This document shows, one piece after another, positions 47,601-60,255 of a stretch of 64,000 nt of DNA. The stretch covers positions 1,865,001 to 1,929,000 of the forward strand of contig NC_092575.1 of assembly GCF_037975245.1 (NCBI RefSeq), given 5' to 3'. Numbering within the stretch: position 1 is the first letter of the stretch; each line of letters begins with the position of its first letter. The notes under the pieces were generated by a model, which saw nothing but the letters and a program-made list of their open reading frames with translations, made no database searches and had not been told where the DNA came from. A program made the translations under genes and the position numbers. The DNA is from Apostichopus japonicus. Taxonomy: Eukaryota; Echinodermata; Holothuroidea; Aspidochirotida; Stichopodidae.

Positions 47601-50600
47601 GTAAAATTGGGAACACTAGGCTGCCAGTGTACCATTAAATTTAACATTATAATTTTGCACTTTTCTGTAATAGTCTGTCTCCCCACGGGACGTTCGTGCC
47701 GAAAAAATGATCAGTTTTCACATTTTCTGAAAGAGTAATCAATAAGTGTAGAAATTACAATAAATCTCTCTTCCTGGAGTGAGAACAGCAGTTGGAAATT
47801 GAGAGAGCCACAAAGTTTCATATTTGAGGAATATATTGACCATACCAAATGCTTCACTCTGTGTTTGTGTAACTTTTGCTCTTCGACAGAGAACATTGCG
47901 GAACGAGGCATCCTAAATATTCTGACGTTCTCTTAGACTTTGGCTTTTACTTACTCAACGTAGACTCTATCATACAATGCACAGCCGTATATCAAGTACG
48001 TACAAAAACGTTCCTTACATTTTTTTTCATTTTTTTCCTATTCATTGTTTAGCAGGTGTAAAAATATCTATTCCAATATTTCATTTTTCGCCATATGGTT
48101 TGAAACAAGAGCTTGGGATCTAATGTTCTACGTTATCATCTTTACTTTATCCTCTGATGGAGAGGCTAATGAGATGCTGTAAAGAGTGTCACTTCAGTAT
48201 TGTCTGTGGTTATTTTCATGCTAACAGTGATCATCTTGACCAATATCTTCACTCAAAATGAAAACCTTTTTCCTGGTATATTTGCTGACATCTTTGATAT
48301 AATTTTTCTCCCGTTGTCTGTCCGACCTCACAGCAAGCACTCGATATAAGGTTGGCAGCTTTCGGTGGTCAGAATCTGCATGTGGCCGTGGCACATGAGG
48401 ATCTGGCCTACGCATCTTATGTGCACCAGTACAGCTCAGGAAGGTTCCGAGATGCCAAGTAAGTTTAGACCTTTTAGTAGTTATTTGGATCTGAATGTCC
48501 AATGGTAGTACTTCAGGTGAGAATCCTTGTCAAGATATTGGCTATAAATTAGGGCGCCATCCTCCACTCCCCAACCCACCCTCTGTTTGGGTAATGAAGT
48601 TTTGGCCAAGTTTAGCTATTATATCTCTTATATGTTTGTATCTGGTTTTCATATGTATGGGGGAATTTAGGAGCAAATTAATTCCATAACATAGCTGGCA
48701 AGTATAACCTCCTTACTAGGGCAAGAACATTCAAGAAGTGACTTAAGCTAAAAAGTCAAAGCAAAAAATGATTTTATTCAATGTTTCTTTAATGTGAACT
48801 ACAAATATATTATGGTAATTTCATGAAGAATATCATCTGCTAAATGATTTTTCTTTCTATCTTCATCTATTTTCTGTTTATAGAGACCATGCTGAGAAAG
48901 CTATCTCCATAATCACACAAATCCTCCCTGACGACCATCTCCTGCTTGCGTCCTCCAGAAGGGTCAAAGGTTAGTCCTTACTCTCAATGGGATGCACGGA
49001 ATAATTAATCCTGTAACCGATTCGGGAATCGCTTTACTACAATTATAATGGAAGTGTTAGGCAAATCAGATGGTGTATTATAGCATGTGTTTGTACACAA
49101 GACCATAATGTGCCCAGTGTTTTATAACTAAGCAATTGATGAGGTGTGAAAATTTGCTATGCAAACTATATATAATTATTCCCCTGGGATGCCCATTGTG
49201 ACAATTTTGCTCAGTGTGTAATCAGTTTGGATATTAGGATCAGTGGGATCATGAAGACTATAAATGTGGGAGATTTTAAATGCAAACCAGTAGTGCAACA
49301 TTCTCCTTCCCACAAGTTTTGAAAGTCCTTATGATCAGCCTGGTGCAGTCCAGTTTTAATGCTGTGGTGGTCTTTCCACCAAATAAATTCTCTTGTTTGC
49401 ATGAATAAATAAAGATATGCAGTATTTCCTCATATCTAAAAATTTTTGTTATAAGATTTGGGATAGAGTTTCTCTGAAAAATGTTGCACTTGTGTTACCT
49501 TAGTGAGTCTGCAAGGAATATGCAAAAAGTGCTTCATAATTTTTGGAAACTTTTTACAAGTTGCTGTGAATACGAAGTTGATGCAACTCTGAGCTTTAAC
49601 ACGTGATAGCATTTTCATCAGAGCTCTGAGATAAAGAGTTGGATCTCAAACAAAAGCTGAAGTCATTTATTCGTCTCCTTCCAAACTGAAACCAACTCTG
49701 TCACAGGACAATAAACTTGCATGTGACCTAGAGGAGCAACAGTAGATAACAGAAACAGTTGCCGTCCAGTGGTGGTCAATCGATCAGTGTGCGTTTTTCA
49801 ATGGTAAGGCCATGCGTCGGGCAGTGTGCCACCGGCTTCGAAGAGACCAACGTGATATGTGTTTTGACTGGATGTATGAATTTGTCGTGTCCAGCTCTGT
49901 AACCTAATATCATTAAGTTTTATTATTTCTTCTTGGCAGCTTTAATACTGGAGGAGTTAGCCATCGACTCGGACGATAAACAGAGGGAAAGCAAACTACT
50001 TCAGGAGGCCCACGACCTGCACTCATCATCACTCAATCTTGCCATCAAAGCGTTCGGAGAGTTTAACGTTCAGACTGCAAAGCATTATGGGAACTTAGGT
50101 AGACTTTATCAGTCCATGAAGAAATACAAGGTATGTCTCTCCATGGTAACCAACTTTATAAAAACTTTACACTGCTCTGCCTGATATTCACATATACACA
50201 TTTATGTATTCGTTTGCCTTGGTTGTTAATTTCAATCACAATTAACCAAGTTATCTTCAAAGTATTTCTTTCGAGATCCAGCCGGAAGATCCGCAAATAA
50301 TTTCGAGTTGGTTAGTTAGCATCATGATTGATCTCTAGATCAAAACTTAATCCGTGATTCCATAACTGTAACAAAGAGCACAGGAAAAGAAAAAAAAATT
50401 TGGTCTGACTGTTGTTCGTGCTTTTCATGCTTTTCATGTTTTTCATGTTTTATTATTTTTTAAATTAATTTTGTCTTTTTCTTCCTCAAATTCTGCAGGA
50501 AGCCGAGAAGATGCATTTGAAAGCGATTGAGATCAAGGAAAATCTGCTCGGCGAGGACGATTACGAGGTCGCTCTATCTGTCGGCCATCTTGCGTCCCTC

Positions 50601-51607
50601 TACAACTATGACATGGCACTGTTTGAAAAAGCAGAGAAACTCTACCTGCGGTCAATCAGCATCGGTGAGTTCCTGTTACTGTTATCATTGAAGTGATTGA
50701 AGGCATCTGAAAGGGTTATAAGAAGTAAACAGGGGGTGGGGAAGGGGGCATAGTCCATCCTGCATAAAGAATGAACCTACAACATTGGGGATTGGGAGGG
50801 GTGAAGCAGTGGAATGAGTTTAAGAAAGGATTTGAAAATAAGTTAACGGTAACGATCCCCCACAATTCAGTGCAGTAGCAGCTAGCTTGCCGAAGATGAT
50901 GGAACTTGCAGTAAAAAGTAATAGTGGGAGGAATACTGCAAATATGTACATCATCTCCCCATACCCAACTCCCTATCCCATCCACCATCCCCCGCCCTGG
51001 ATCCTCTTCCCCAAAGAATTGAAGAATAAGGGTATGTTCTGGGTGGCTTAATAGTTAAAAAGTGGGTCACAAGAATGTTTGTGGGTCATGGAATTGTCCA
51101 GACTTTGGGATATATTCCTCTAGAGTTTTCAGAGTTTACCAACATCTACAGTTCCAGCTTAATTTTCAGGCACTCTGAGCATCGAATCTGAGGGGTTGGG
51201 GATTGGGGTGGAGGAGTGGGGCCGTCTGGTGGGTCATGAGTCCAGATAATTTTCGAACCGCCGGCGTCAGCAGTTTTGTTTATATCCATCTATTGGTATT
51301 TGCAGGTAAGAAACTGTTCGGTCCAGGCTACAGCGGACTGGAGTACGACTACAGAGGTCTAACGAGACTGTACGCCAAGACGAGTAACTTTGAGAAGGTC
51401 ATGCAATACCACAACATACTGACCCAGTGGAGCCAAATGAGGGAGAAGACCTCGGGCCCGGTCGACATACTAGAGTACCTCGCCAACTGTCACAGTGAAA
51501 ATACCACCATGGAAATCGTGGACACGTTTTTCAAGATGGACTCGCATCAGTCTTGCATCGGATCCGGTCCGAGTCGCGATGACGCAAAGCGTCCGGCGGT
51601 CAAGTAA
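41615..51607 (+). CDS. APPBP2: Amyloid protein-binding protein 2 (CUL2 ubiquitin-ligase substrate receptor)
   Basis: Complete gene of 12 coding exons: 41615-41758, 43017-43114, 43626-43777, 45070-45193, 46179-46347, 46797-46954, 47890-47995, 48334-48458, 48884-48969, 49940-50130, 50499-50664 and 51306-51607. Total 1821 bases, 606 residues (human 585). Exon phases agree throughout. The N-terminus HWVPETLYNASVS and NVQFDVYYKLYKQGNLCQLA includes the region used to bind Elongin B/C. TPR-type helical repeats follow: LLHHCFQALMDHG, CVVKREFKKAELLIRHAVSL, HPKYSDVLLDFGFYLLNVD, HVAVAHEDLAYASYVHQYSS, FGEFNVQTAKHYGNLGRLYQ, EVALSVGHLASLYNYDM and SGLEYDYRGL. In vertebrates APPBP2 also binds the APP tail and is a CRL2 receptor that recognises C-terminal degrons. 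The last 60 residues (Ser/Asp-rich) are not conserved. Introns hold a SINE, a MITE and simple repeats. Confidence 0.96.
44022..44345 (+). mobile_element. tRNA-derived SINE in APPBP2 intron 3
   Basis: The 5' part looks like a tRNA: A-box-like GTGGGCATTGTGATTAAG, an anticodon-arm-like GGAGTTTTGATCTGAGGATT, and the B-box GTTCGAGTCC at 44087-44096. The body includes GGCGAGGCATTGGTATTCC, GTGCTTTGCCTATTAGGTAT and CTGGGAAGGGGCAATTTGAC, the layout I associate with animal tRNA-SINE bodies. The exact 3' end and target duplication are not clear. It is in gene orientation. Confidence 0.75.
45390..45790. repeat. Degenerate tandem repeat of about 30 bp in APPBP2 intron 4
   Basis: Many imperfect variants of TCATTTTACCTCTATGTAAA-like text (TATGTTAAGTCGTTATATGT, TATGTAAAATCATTTTACCT, CATGCAAAGTTATTGTACTG). 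Looks like an old, diverged satellite. Confidence 0.45.
46375..46486. repeat. AT-rich simple repeat
   Basis: Mixed TAT, ATT and TA tracts just after the exon 5 donor of APPBP2. Confidence 0.9.
46984..47325 (-). mobile_element. TTAA-flanked MITE, family 2, copy C (in APPBP2 intron 6)
   Basis: Bounded by TTAA on both sides and inverted relative to copies A and B. It starts 30 bases after the exon 6 donor (46955). Terminal repeats AAGGGAGTGAAGACTCGC and, from the other side, AAGGCATTGAAGACTCGCCC. Confidence 0.85.
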
Positions 51608-51874
51608 CTTCCTTAATCGTGTCGTCATGCGAGCATTCTGTATCGGTGATTACCCATGGAGTCTGGAATCGTGTTCACTTGTTTTTTCCGGACTCTCGAA
51701 CTTGAGCAATTTTTAAGACGGTAAGGCAAGAAAGTGCACAAAAGTTTGTTGTTTTTTTGGTTTATTTATGTTTTGGTAGATTCCAATACTACAAAGTATT
51801 TCCATTAATTATTTTATTAGGATCAGAAAATACAAATACAAAATGTTTTCAGTGAAATAGAAACAAGCCTTGGG

Positions 51875-51906
51875 AATAAACATAAAAGGTTTTCCCAGTG
51901 AATAAA
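51875..51906 (+). terminator. Candidate poly(A) signals of APPBP2
   Basis: Two AATAAA hexamers at 51875-51880 and 51901-51906, 270-300 bases after the stop codon, with no competing signal nearer. Confidence 0.5.
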
Positions 51907-51980
51907 AATGTGGAACATATATTGAAGAGAAAAATATTTGACACCGCTAGTTGAAATACCCCATCTCGATATCTCGCCCC

Positions 51981-52367
51981 TTAAAGGAATTGTCTGGTGG
52001 AAGATTTTGATACATTTTCCTTGTAGTTCTTACTTTGCTCTTTCTGACCATGTGAAAATTGCCCCCATTCGACGTTTTCTTCTTGTAGAAATCTGGTTTT
52101 CAAATTCAACAGTTTCTCACCAAAAGTTTTAGTTGTGATTACTGTAGGTGCTGTACGGAGCGTGGGTTATGTCGCAATCTGCATTAGCGAAGATGACGTC
52201 ACATTTGTAACTGTTCAAATCATATTTGAAATGTCCATCCTTAACGATTAAAAAATTGTTTCTCCGTCAAACGCAACATTAGCATTCTCATACTTTGACA
52301 ACATGTTTGGAAAATTATTGATCGTTTTATAAGGTTACTTCTTAGGGCTACCAGACAATCCTTTTAA
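51981..52367. mobile_element. TTAA-flanked MITE, family 3
   Basis: TTAA at 51981-51984 and 52364-52367. Terminal inverted repeats AAGGAATTGTCTGGTGG and AAGGATTGTCTGGTAG. The interior has a perfect TGACGTCA at 52194. No coding capacity. Confidence 0.88.
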
Positions 52368-52599
52368 CTTGAGATATAGTTGATTCAATGTATTAAGCTA
52401 CTGTATTTTGACTGGCTTAACCTTTCAACTACTCCAGGAAGTTGTATCATTGTAGGACCAGGTGGGGGGGGGGGTGGTGTCTGTGATGCCCTCTGGGAGA
52501 ATGCTCTTGAAAAGCTTTACTCAGGCTATTATAATCTTCCTCTTCACTTATCCTTGAAACTTGTTCTAGAATTTCATGAAAATGTATCTATTTTTCTAG

Positions 52600-54363
52600 A
52601 AAACAGACATTTTCAACTGAATTGCATGATGACATCCAATTACTGTTGGCAGATGCATTTAAAAAATACGACAAACATTTTGTTGAAAGATTCAGTAAAA
52701 CTTTATTAGGAAATCAACTTCAGTCACCAGAAAGTATTTTTAAGTTTGTAGTTCTCATTTGGGGGGGGGGGGGGGGAAGGGGGCATGAACATAGCAAATG
52801 TTTAATGAAATTGTTATGTCTCCAAGGGCCTTTGTCTTGTCCACAGTTGTGGAGAAAGCACGTTAATTTTTCTCTGTCTTGGCTTTAACTCAGTAACCCT
52901 AGGCTGATGGATCCCTATTTTGCATGCTTATCTTGTGTAGCCTTTCTCTTTGCTATGGAATTGTCACAAAAAAGGTATGGTTGTCATCCTAATCTACCCA
53001 AGATTAGACCTTGGAATGCCATTCTTGAGAAGGGTTTGATCAAAGTTGTAGTTTTGTATTTGACAGGCTTTTAAAGTTTAAATCAAAGTAACCCATCTAA
53101 CATTCATAGTGTTTGTTTTATTTACCATTTTTTGGGGTACGAATTACAGCTAGGTCCTTGTTTTTTTGGTTTAAATTGTAACAAATGTATCAAATAGTTT
53201 ATTATCTAATAATTCATATAAATGGAGGCAAAAACTTGATTTTAGATGGTTGATAATTCATCTCCGTGGTAACTGTGTGAACTACTTGTGTTGAAACCAG
53301 TGAATAAAATGACAGTCACTTCGGTCTCAAAGTTTGTGGACAAAGCAGAGATTACTCTAGTAATGAAAGTTCACAAGGCAAACCATCTTGCATTTGGCAG
53401 GCTGGTGATCTTTTAGAAAATTAAGCAAAAAATGATGCCAATGTGAGCTGGTTTATAGCTAAAGTCTGTTAATAAATAACAACACATAGATACATATCCA
53501 TTCAGGAAGTGATGTCAGTTTCTATTGGATGTGTTGTTGATGATTGTGTTGAAAATCTACCGAAACAAAGTGTATCGTTCATGTAACTTTAATATGTGAT
53601 GGTTAATGTGTTTACATTGCAAACACAGCAAGCTGTTCTTTAAACTTCTGTGGTCCAATAATCCACTTGGATTCATTCTGCAAATTATATTTCCGACTCC
53701 AGTTTTTTGGTTACTTTTGAATAAAATACGATACAGATAAAATGTCTTACTGATGTTCATATTGAACCCAAAAATGATGGACTGACACTTTTTGTTCTTA
53801 TCTTTAGCAGTATTTATTTTATTTCAATTGTAGCAAAATACAGGCAGGAGATGAGTGATGACTGACATTCAGTGCTTTAATGTACAATTTTTCAAGAGTA
53901 TTATTGATCTCATTCTTGCAAAATATTAAGCATTAAAATTTCATATTCTTGTTTCGTAGTCCGGCAGTTTTAATTCACAACCAACGTGTACTTAATATTC
54001 TCGACTATAGACTCATCCTCGTCTGGAAATATGCTGACTAGATGAGATGCGACTGATTTTTTTTTTTTTTTTAAAGTGTTTTCTCTTTTCATTTATAGAA
54101 ATGCAGAAATAAGTTTCATGGGTTTGAGTAAAGAAACAGCAAATGTCATGATATGCAAATTTTGTTGTTGTCGATTTTGTTGGTAGTAGAAAAGTTATAT
54201 AATAAAAATACTACACAGGAATGGTTTTGATATCTAGTAAAATGTTCATTGCTTTTTTCAGAGACCAGATCTAAAGAATCAATATCTGAGTGATGATGCT
54301 AAGAAAAATCTGACAAGTGCCCTGAGAAATATCGCTGTGTTTAAGATGGTGTTATTCTATTGA
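52600..54363 (+). CDS. Possible terminal exons of an unrecognised gene
   Basis: Weak candidate. After a good acceptor (ATTTTTCTAG) an open stretch 52600-52747 encodes QTFSTELHDDIQLLLADAFK and on, with balanced protein-like composition. A second stretch 54262-54363, after TGCTTTTTTCAG, encodes RPDLKNQYLSDDAKKNLTSA and on, ending in a TGA (33 residues). They join in phase only with a weak donor (TTT/GTAGTT at 52748). I found no upstream exons between the APPBP2 stop and 52600. I do not recognise the protein; it may be a relic of a gene or a chance pair. Confidence 0.25.
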
Positions 54364-55660
54364 CTTAAAACTTTTGATTGACTTTGAATTTAACTTAAAA
54401 TTAACTTAAAAAAAGAAAAACCTTACTGGAATTGCACTTTGGGGGATTATTTTGATATTTTTTCCTTGACTGTTTAAGTTTACAATTAAAGTGAATCTTA
54501 AAGGTGAAAACTTTTTGTTATAAATGAGAATGAAGTATTACGTGTAAAAATACTACTCATTTCTACTGTTATCATATTGGTTAGAGGGTGCATGCAATAT
54601 TTAAAATGCAATATGAAGCATCGCTTGAAATATTTGTTAAAAATTTATTTGTTATCTATTAGGAACTTTATGGGTACAGTTATTTTCTGTATGTTCTTTG
54701 ACATACTTTGACTATTGAAAGGAGTTGGTGTGGGGTGGGGGAGTGGTACTGGAGGTGTTTTAGGGAGGGTGTGACACACAGCTATCAGGGGAGTCTTGAA
54801 AGGTTTTACCTATGGATGGGAGAAGAAACAAAAGGGGAAAAGTCTGAATAATAAGAAGATGTAAATTGAACTTACCATTGATATTAACAATAATTTCTAT
54901 ATTTCAAAAAAAAAAATTGTTGTTGAATGGAGGTTGCTGCAATCAACTGTAGAGTTACATTGAGAGGTTACATGGGAGACATTTGTAATAGATGGTAAAG
55001 ATGATTAAAAGTGAATTGCCTCATTATCAAGTTAGCTGTACTGGTTGCTACTGTTCAGTCAATATATGCATGGGTGGATGTGGAAAGGAGGTTGGGGTGG
55101 TATGGGTGGAAGGGAGGTTTGGGCTTGAAGGAGGGGGGAGGGTGTTTGTCTCATGTGGGAGATGGAGAAGAATGTGAGCTGGTATCACCTCTTAAAGATG
55201 CAAAAGGTGAAAAACTTTGACAGAGTGATATAAAGACATGATATCTGTCAAATCTTAGTTTACAAACGTATTGCATCCTTGTATACAATTTTGTTTCCTT
55301 TTGTATTTATTTATTGAAGCCATCATGAAAGGGCATAAACAAAGTGTGGTTGATCGATGTTGAGGGTTGTGTAAGAGAGGCTGTACAGGTAGTTGTTAGT
55401 AAGAAATAAATTATAGTCACAATTGTTTCAATTTGTTTTCTTGTCTTCTTTAACTTTTGTTCTTTTTAAATTTTGTTTCATAAACTTTTGTTTTACGCAA
55501 TGTTCCATTTAATTTGGCACAAACTTCAAGATAACAAATGGGTGTGTTTCTCGTTAGGAACTTAGTCTCACCATTGTGTGTACAAATTTAAAATTAAAGA
55601 AGAAAGGAACCATTCTGGTACTAATTCGGTGAGGGAAAGTACCCATGCAGCAACATTCCT
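54364..55660. other. Unannotated AT-rich sequence before the 313-bp satellite
   Basis: G-rich tract near 55080-55145, otherwise AT-rich. The short open frames here do not have splice or family support. Confidence 0.35.
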
Positions 55661-57930
55661 CAATGATCGGATAAAAAAAAAATTGAGCCGAAAAATTAAA
55701 GTTCTCAAATACAGTATCAATCAGGATGCTCGTAATGGAAAAGTAGCAGTCTATGGAATTTTGAAAGCTGATAATTAAAATCATTTTCAAAATATATTTT
55801 ATCAAATTTGTTTCTAAATGGAAACGTATCTTGTCATAATTTCATTATTTTCTAACTCAGAAGGTCGTCCTCTATCTAAAGCATAATTTTTGGACGAATT
55901 AAAAAGTTCATGATTTTGGCCGAAAATTGAAAAAATCATAAGGGTATAGCCTTACAAAATAGTCAAATTTGGCCCCAAAATGAAATTTTCCAAATATCAA
56001 TCAGGATGCTCCAAATGGATCAGCAGGGCACAGATATGCTTTTCTTTGAAGTAAAATTAGCAATTTATGGAATTTTGAGAGCCGATATTAACATCATTTT
56101 CAAAATATATTTTATTAAATTTGTTTCTAAATGGAAACGTATCTTGTCATAATTTCATTATTTTCTAACTCAGAAGGTCGTCCTCTATCTAAAGCATAAT
56201 TTTTGGACGAATTAAAAAGTTCATGATTTTGGCCGAAAATTGAAAAAATCATAAGGGTATAGCCTTACAAAATAGTCAAATTTGGCCCCAAAATGAAATT
56301 TTCCAAATATCAATCAGGATGCTCCAAATGGATCAGCAGGGCACAGATATGCTTTTCTTTGAAGTAAAATTAGCAATTTATGGAATTTTGAGAGCCGATA
56401 TTAACATCATTTTCAAAATATATTTTTTGAAATTTGTTTCTAAATGGAAACGTATCTTGTCATAATTTCATTATTTTCTAAATCAGAAGGGCGTCTTCTA
56501 TCTAAAGTATAATTTTGGGACGAATTAAAAAGTTCATGATTTTGGCCGAAAATTGAAAAAATCATAAGGGTATAGCCTTACAAAATAGTCAAATTTGGCC
56601 CCAAAATGAAATTTTCCAAATATCAATCAGGATGCTCCAAATGGATCAGCAGGGCACAGATATGCTTTTCTTTGAAGTAAAATTAGCAATTTATGGAATT
56701 TTGAGAGCCGATATTAACATCATTTTCAAAATATATTTTATTAAATTTGTTTCTAAATGGAAACGTATCTTGTCATAATTTCATTATTTTTTTAAATCAG
56801 AAGGTCGTCCTCTATCTAAAGCATAATTTTTGGACGAATTAAAAAGTTCATGATTTTGGCCGAAAATTGAAAAAAATCATAAGGGTATAGCCTTACAAAA
56901 TAGTCAAATTTGGCCCCAAAATGAAATTTTCCAAATATCAATCAGGATGCTCCAAATGGATCAGCAGGGCACAGATATGCTTTTCTTTGAAGTAAAATTA
57001 GCAATTTATGGAATTTTGAGAGCCGATATTAACATCATTTTCAAAATATATTTTATTAAATTTGTTTCTAAATGGAAACGTATCTTGTCATAAATTCATT
57101 ATTTTCTAACTCAGAAGGTCGTCCTCTATCTAAAGCATAATTTTTGGACGAATTAAAAAGTTCATGATTTTGGCCGAAAATTGAAAAAATCATAAGGGTA
57201 TAGCCTTACAAAATAGTCAAATTTGGCCCCAAAATGAAAGGTTCCAAATATCAATCAGGATGCTCCAGATGGATCAGCAGAGCCCAGATATGCTTTTCTT
57301 TGAAGTAAAATTAGCAATTTATGGAATTTTGAGTGCCGATATTAAAATGATTTTCAATATATATTTTTTGAAATTTGTTTCTAAATGGAAACGTATCTTG
57401 TCATAATTTCATTATTGTCTAACTCAGAAGGGCGTCTTCTATCTAAAGCATGATTTTGGGACGAATTCAAAAGTTCATGATTTTGGCCCAAAATTGAAAA
57501 AAATCATAAGGGTATAGCCCTACAAAATAGTCAAATTTGGCCCCAAAATAAAAGGTTCCAAATATCAATCAGGATGCTCCAGATGGATCCGCAGAGCCCA
57601 GATATGCTTTTCTTTGAAGTAAAATTAGCAATTTATGGAATTTTGAGAGCCGATATTAAAATGATTTTCAAAATATATTTTATTAAATTTGTTTCTAAAT
57701 GGAAACGTATCTTGTCATAAATTCATTATTGTCTAACTCAGAAGGGCGTCCTCTATCTAAAGCATAATTTTGGGACGAAATAAAAAAAAAGGTCATGATT
57801 TTGGCCCAAAATTGAAAATATCATAAGGGTATAGCCTTACAAAATAGTCAAATTTGGCCCCAAAATGAAAGATTCCAAATATCAATCAGGATGTTCGTAA
57901 TGGGCTAGCAGAGCTCAGATGAAGACAAAA
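55661..57930. repeat. 313-bp satellite, about seven units
   Basis: The marker GAAACGTATCTTGTCATAA recurs at 55821, 56134, 56447, 56760, 57075, 57388 and 57702, a period of 313-315 bp. Each unit also has AGGTCGTCCTCTATCTAAAG, GATTTTGGCCGAAAATTG, AAGGGTATAGCCTTACAAAA and TATCAATCAGGATGCTC. Middle units differ by few bases; the outer ones are more diverged. Related text recurs at 58425-58590, showing a longer original array. Confidence 0.96.
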
Positions 57931-58599
57931 TGAAGACACAAAGAAGGTTATATAGATTCCTTTTATTTTAAATAAACACTTGTAATCACGAACAGAAATT
58001 AGGTCTATATGTAAATATAGGACCGTTCTCCTAATATGTTAAACTTAAGCTTTGTTTTAGTGTAATTTCTTAATGGGATAGGGAGGACTGACCTTCTCTA
58101 TAGCGTACGTCGACCCGGGGTTAGCGGTAACGAATTAGACAAAGAAAATTATGTTCCTCGCGAGAAACGATTAAACAGAATGTCCCAATGTTAAATCCGA
58201 AACCAAAACGAAGACAGCATGTTCCTACAAGAGCCAAAAAAAAGACAAAGAGATCGCGCGTCTCTAACGTGGTTTCTTTTAATACGAAATGGATCGTTCC
58301 ATTAAATTCCTGACAGTATTGTATTTGACCAGCGGACACACCTGGAAATGCCACAGTTACAAGATTATAAGAAGTCTTGGATTGAACGGTCAGCTTCGTC
58401 ACACATTACATAAGATCATTATTGGCTAATTCAGAAGGACGGCCTCTACTTTACGCTAAGTACACTTTAAGTTCATGATTTTAGACCAAGACTTGAAGAA
58501 ACAAATCATTAAATTAATTTTGTTCAAAATATGAAATTTCTCAAATATCAATCAGGATGCTCGTTATGGATTCCCAGAGCTAAAATGTGCTTGTGTTTT
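57931..58599. other. Spacer with remnant of the 313-bp satellite
   Basis: 58425-58590 holds diverged satellite text (GGCTAATTCAGAAGGACGGC, AATATCAATCAGGATGCTCG). Between 58080 and 58420 is a unique stretch with a 93-codon open frame on the minus strand that has no start context or family match that I can see. Confidence 0.4.
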
Positions 58600-58957
58600 T
58601 TAAAGGTCTGCTGTATAGACCCCAAACTATAGCACGCTATTATCATGGAACAGTTTCTTGAAATTACGAAACCGACCTGCCTTGGTCGTAAAATGACCTC
58701 TTTTTACCAATTTGTCTGCAACGCCTGCTACATAGTTTTTCTTGTATGAGGGTCTTTGTGTGAGCGCTGTATGATTAACTACACTGTAGACATGAACATA
58801 TTTCCACACAGTGTTTATACAAAGAGCCTGATGGTGTTAAGAAGCTATGCAGGCTGATTGTAGAGTCTGAGGTCGATTTACGACCGTGGCAGGTCGATTC
58901 ACAAAACCTCCATAGTTATGGCGTGCTATTATTGGAGCCAATAAAGCAGCAATCTAA
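58600..58957 (+). mobile_element. TTAA-type MITE, family 1, copy 2
   Basis: Same family and orientation as 10370-10728, about 90 percent alike by eye. The right-hand tetranucleotide has decayed to CTAA. It sits among satellite remnants. Confidence 0.82.
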
Positions 58958-58974
58958 GGAATTTAAAAAAAAAA

Positions 58975-59283
58975 TCATGATTTTGGCAACAATTAAAATC
59001 AGAAATCCACCAGGCTTAGCGATTCCTTTTCACATTTTAAAAGTACTTCAGAACACCTAATGTAAATAACATGTTCACCTGTATTCAGATCTTACCAACT
59101 TTCTGGTATCTTCTTGGTTGATTCGACCTCTGGTGACCTCAGATTACCTTTGACAGACATTTACTGTGATGTGTATGATGTATTCACATACCGATTATAT
59201 CAAGTTCACAACATGTGAACCATATTGTTTTTTAGTTATCTTGTTATCAATTCTTGCGCAAGGCAATGATTTTGCAAGTCATC
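58975..59283 (+). repeat. Direct duplication, copy 1
   Basis: Matches 59605-59930: TTTTGGCAACAATTAAAATC, AGAACACCTAATGTAAATA, TTCGACCTCTGGTGACCTCA and TCAATTCTTGCGCAAGGCA in the same order. Confidence 0.88.
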
Positions 59284-59604
59284 GCGTCGCAACGACAACT
59301 GACGCCACTGTCCATTTGATTGAGTAACAACCATTACGACACAGTCACACCCGGCCAGGATAAACAAATAAATAAATCTATTTAGAATATTTTACTACAA
59401 TAAATAAAGCAATAAATTAAAGTCCCAGCTCCGCAATTATTTGAGAAAAAAGGTTACGGTAGATTCGAGTTTCACTGACTCCGTCGAAAATCACCTAGAC
59501 ATGATGCTCCCATAAATCCTCTATAATCCTCTTAAACGAATCATATCATAATCTGGTGTATTCATTATCAGGACACCCTTCATCCTGCGCAAGAACGACA
59601 AAAA

Positions 59605-59930
59605 TTCATGTTTTTGGCAACAATTAAAATCAGAAATCCACTAGGCTTAGCGACTCCTTTCCACTCTTTTTACCGAATTTCAGAACACCTAATGTAAATA
59701 GCATGTTCACCTCTATTCAGTTCTTAAACCTTTCACATTTAAGGTTTATTCTTGGTTGCAGAATTCGACCTCTGGTGACCTCAAATTACCTTTGACAAGC
59801 ATTTTGTTGTACTGTGTATGATGTACTCACATACCAATCATATGCATGAAGTTCACTGCATGTGAACCGTTCTGTTTTTTAGTTATCTTGTTATCAATTC
59901 TTGCGCAAGGCATTGATTTTGCAAGTCATC
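59605..59930 (+). repeat. Direct duplication, copy 2
   Basis: Partner of 58975-59283, 630 bases downstream and about 85 percent alike by eye. The GGTGACCTCA-AATTACCTTTGAC stretch again holds reversed AGGTCA half-sites. Confidence 0.88.
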
Positions 59931-59998
59931 TTGTGACTTCTTGTCGACGAAATTGATAATAATAACTAATAACAATTATTAATAACAATAACAATTAA

Positions 59999-60255
<257 letters not shown>

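Noticed and set aside
58121-58402. 93-codon minus-strand frame between satellite remnants
   Set aside because: Hydrophobic and Cys-rich but with no recognised domain or splice partner; probably chance.
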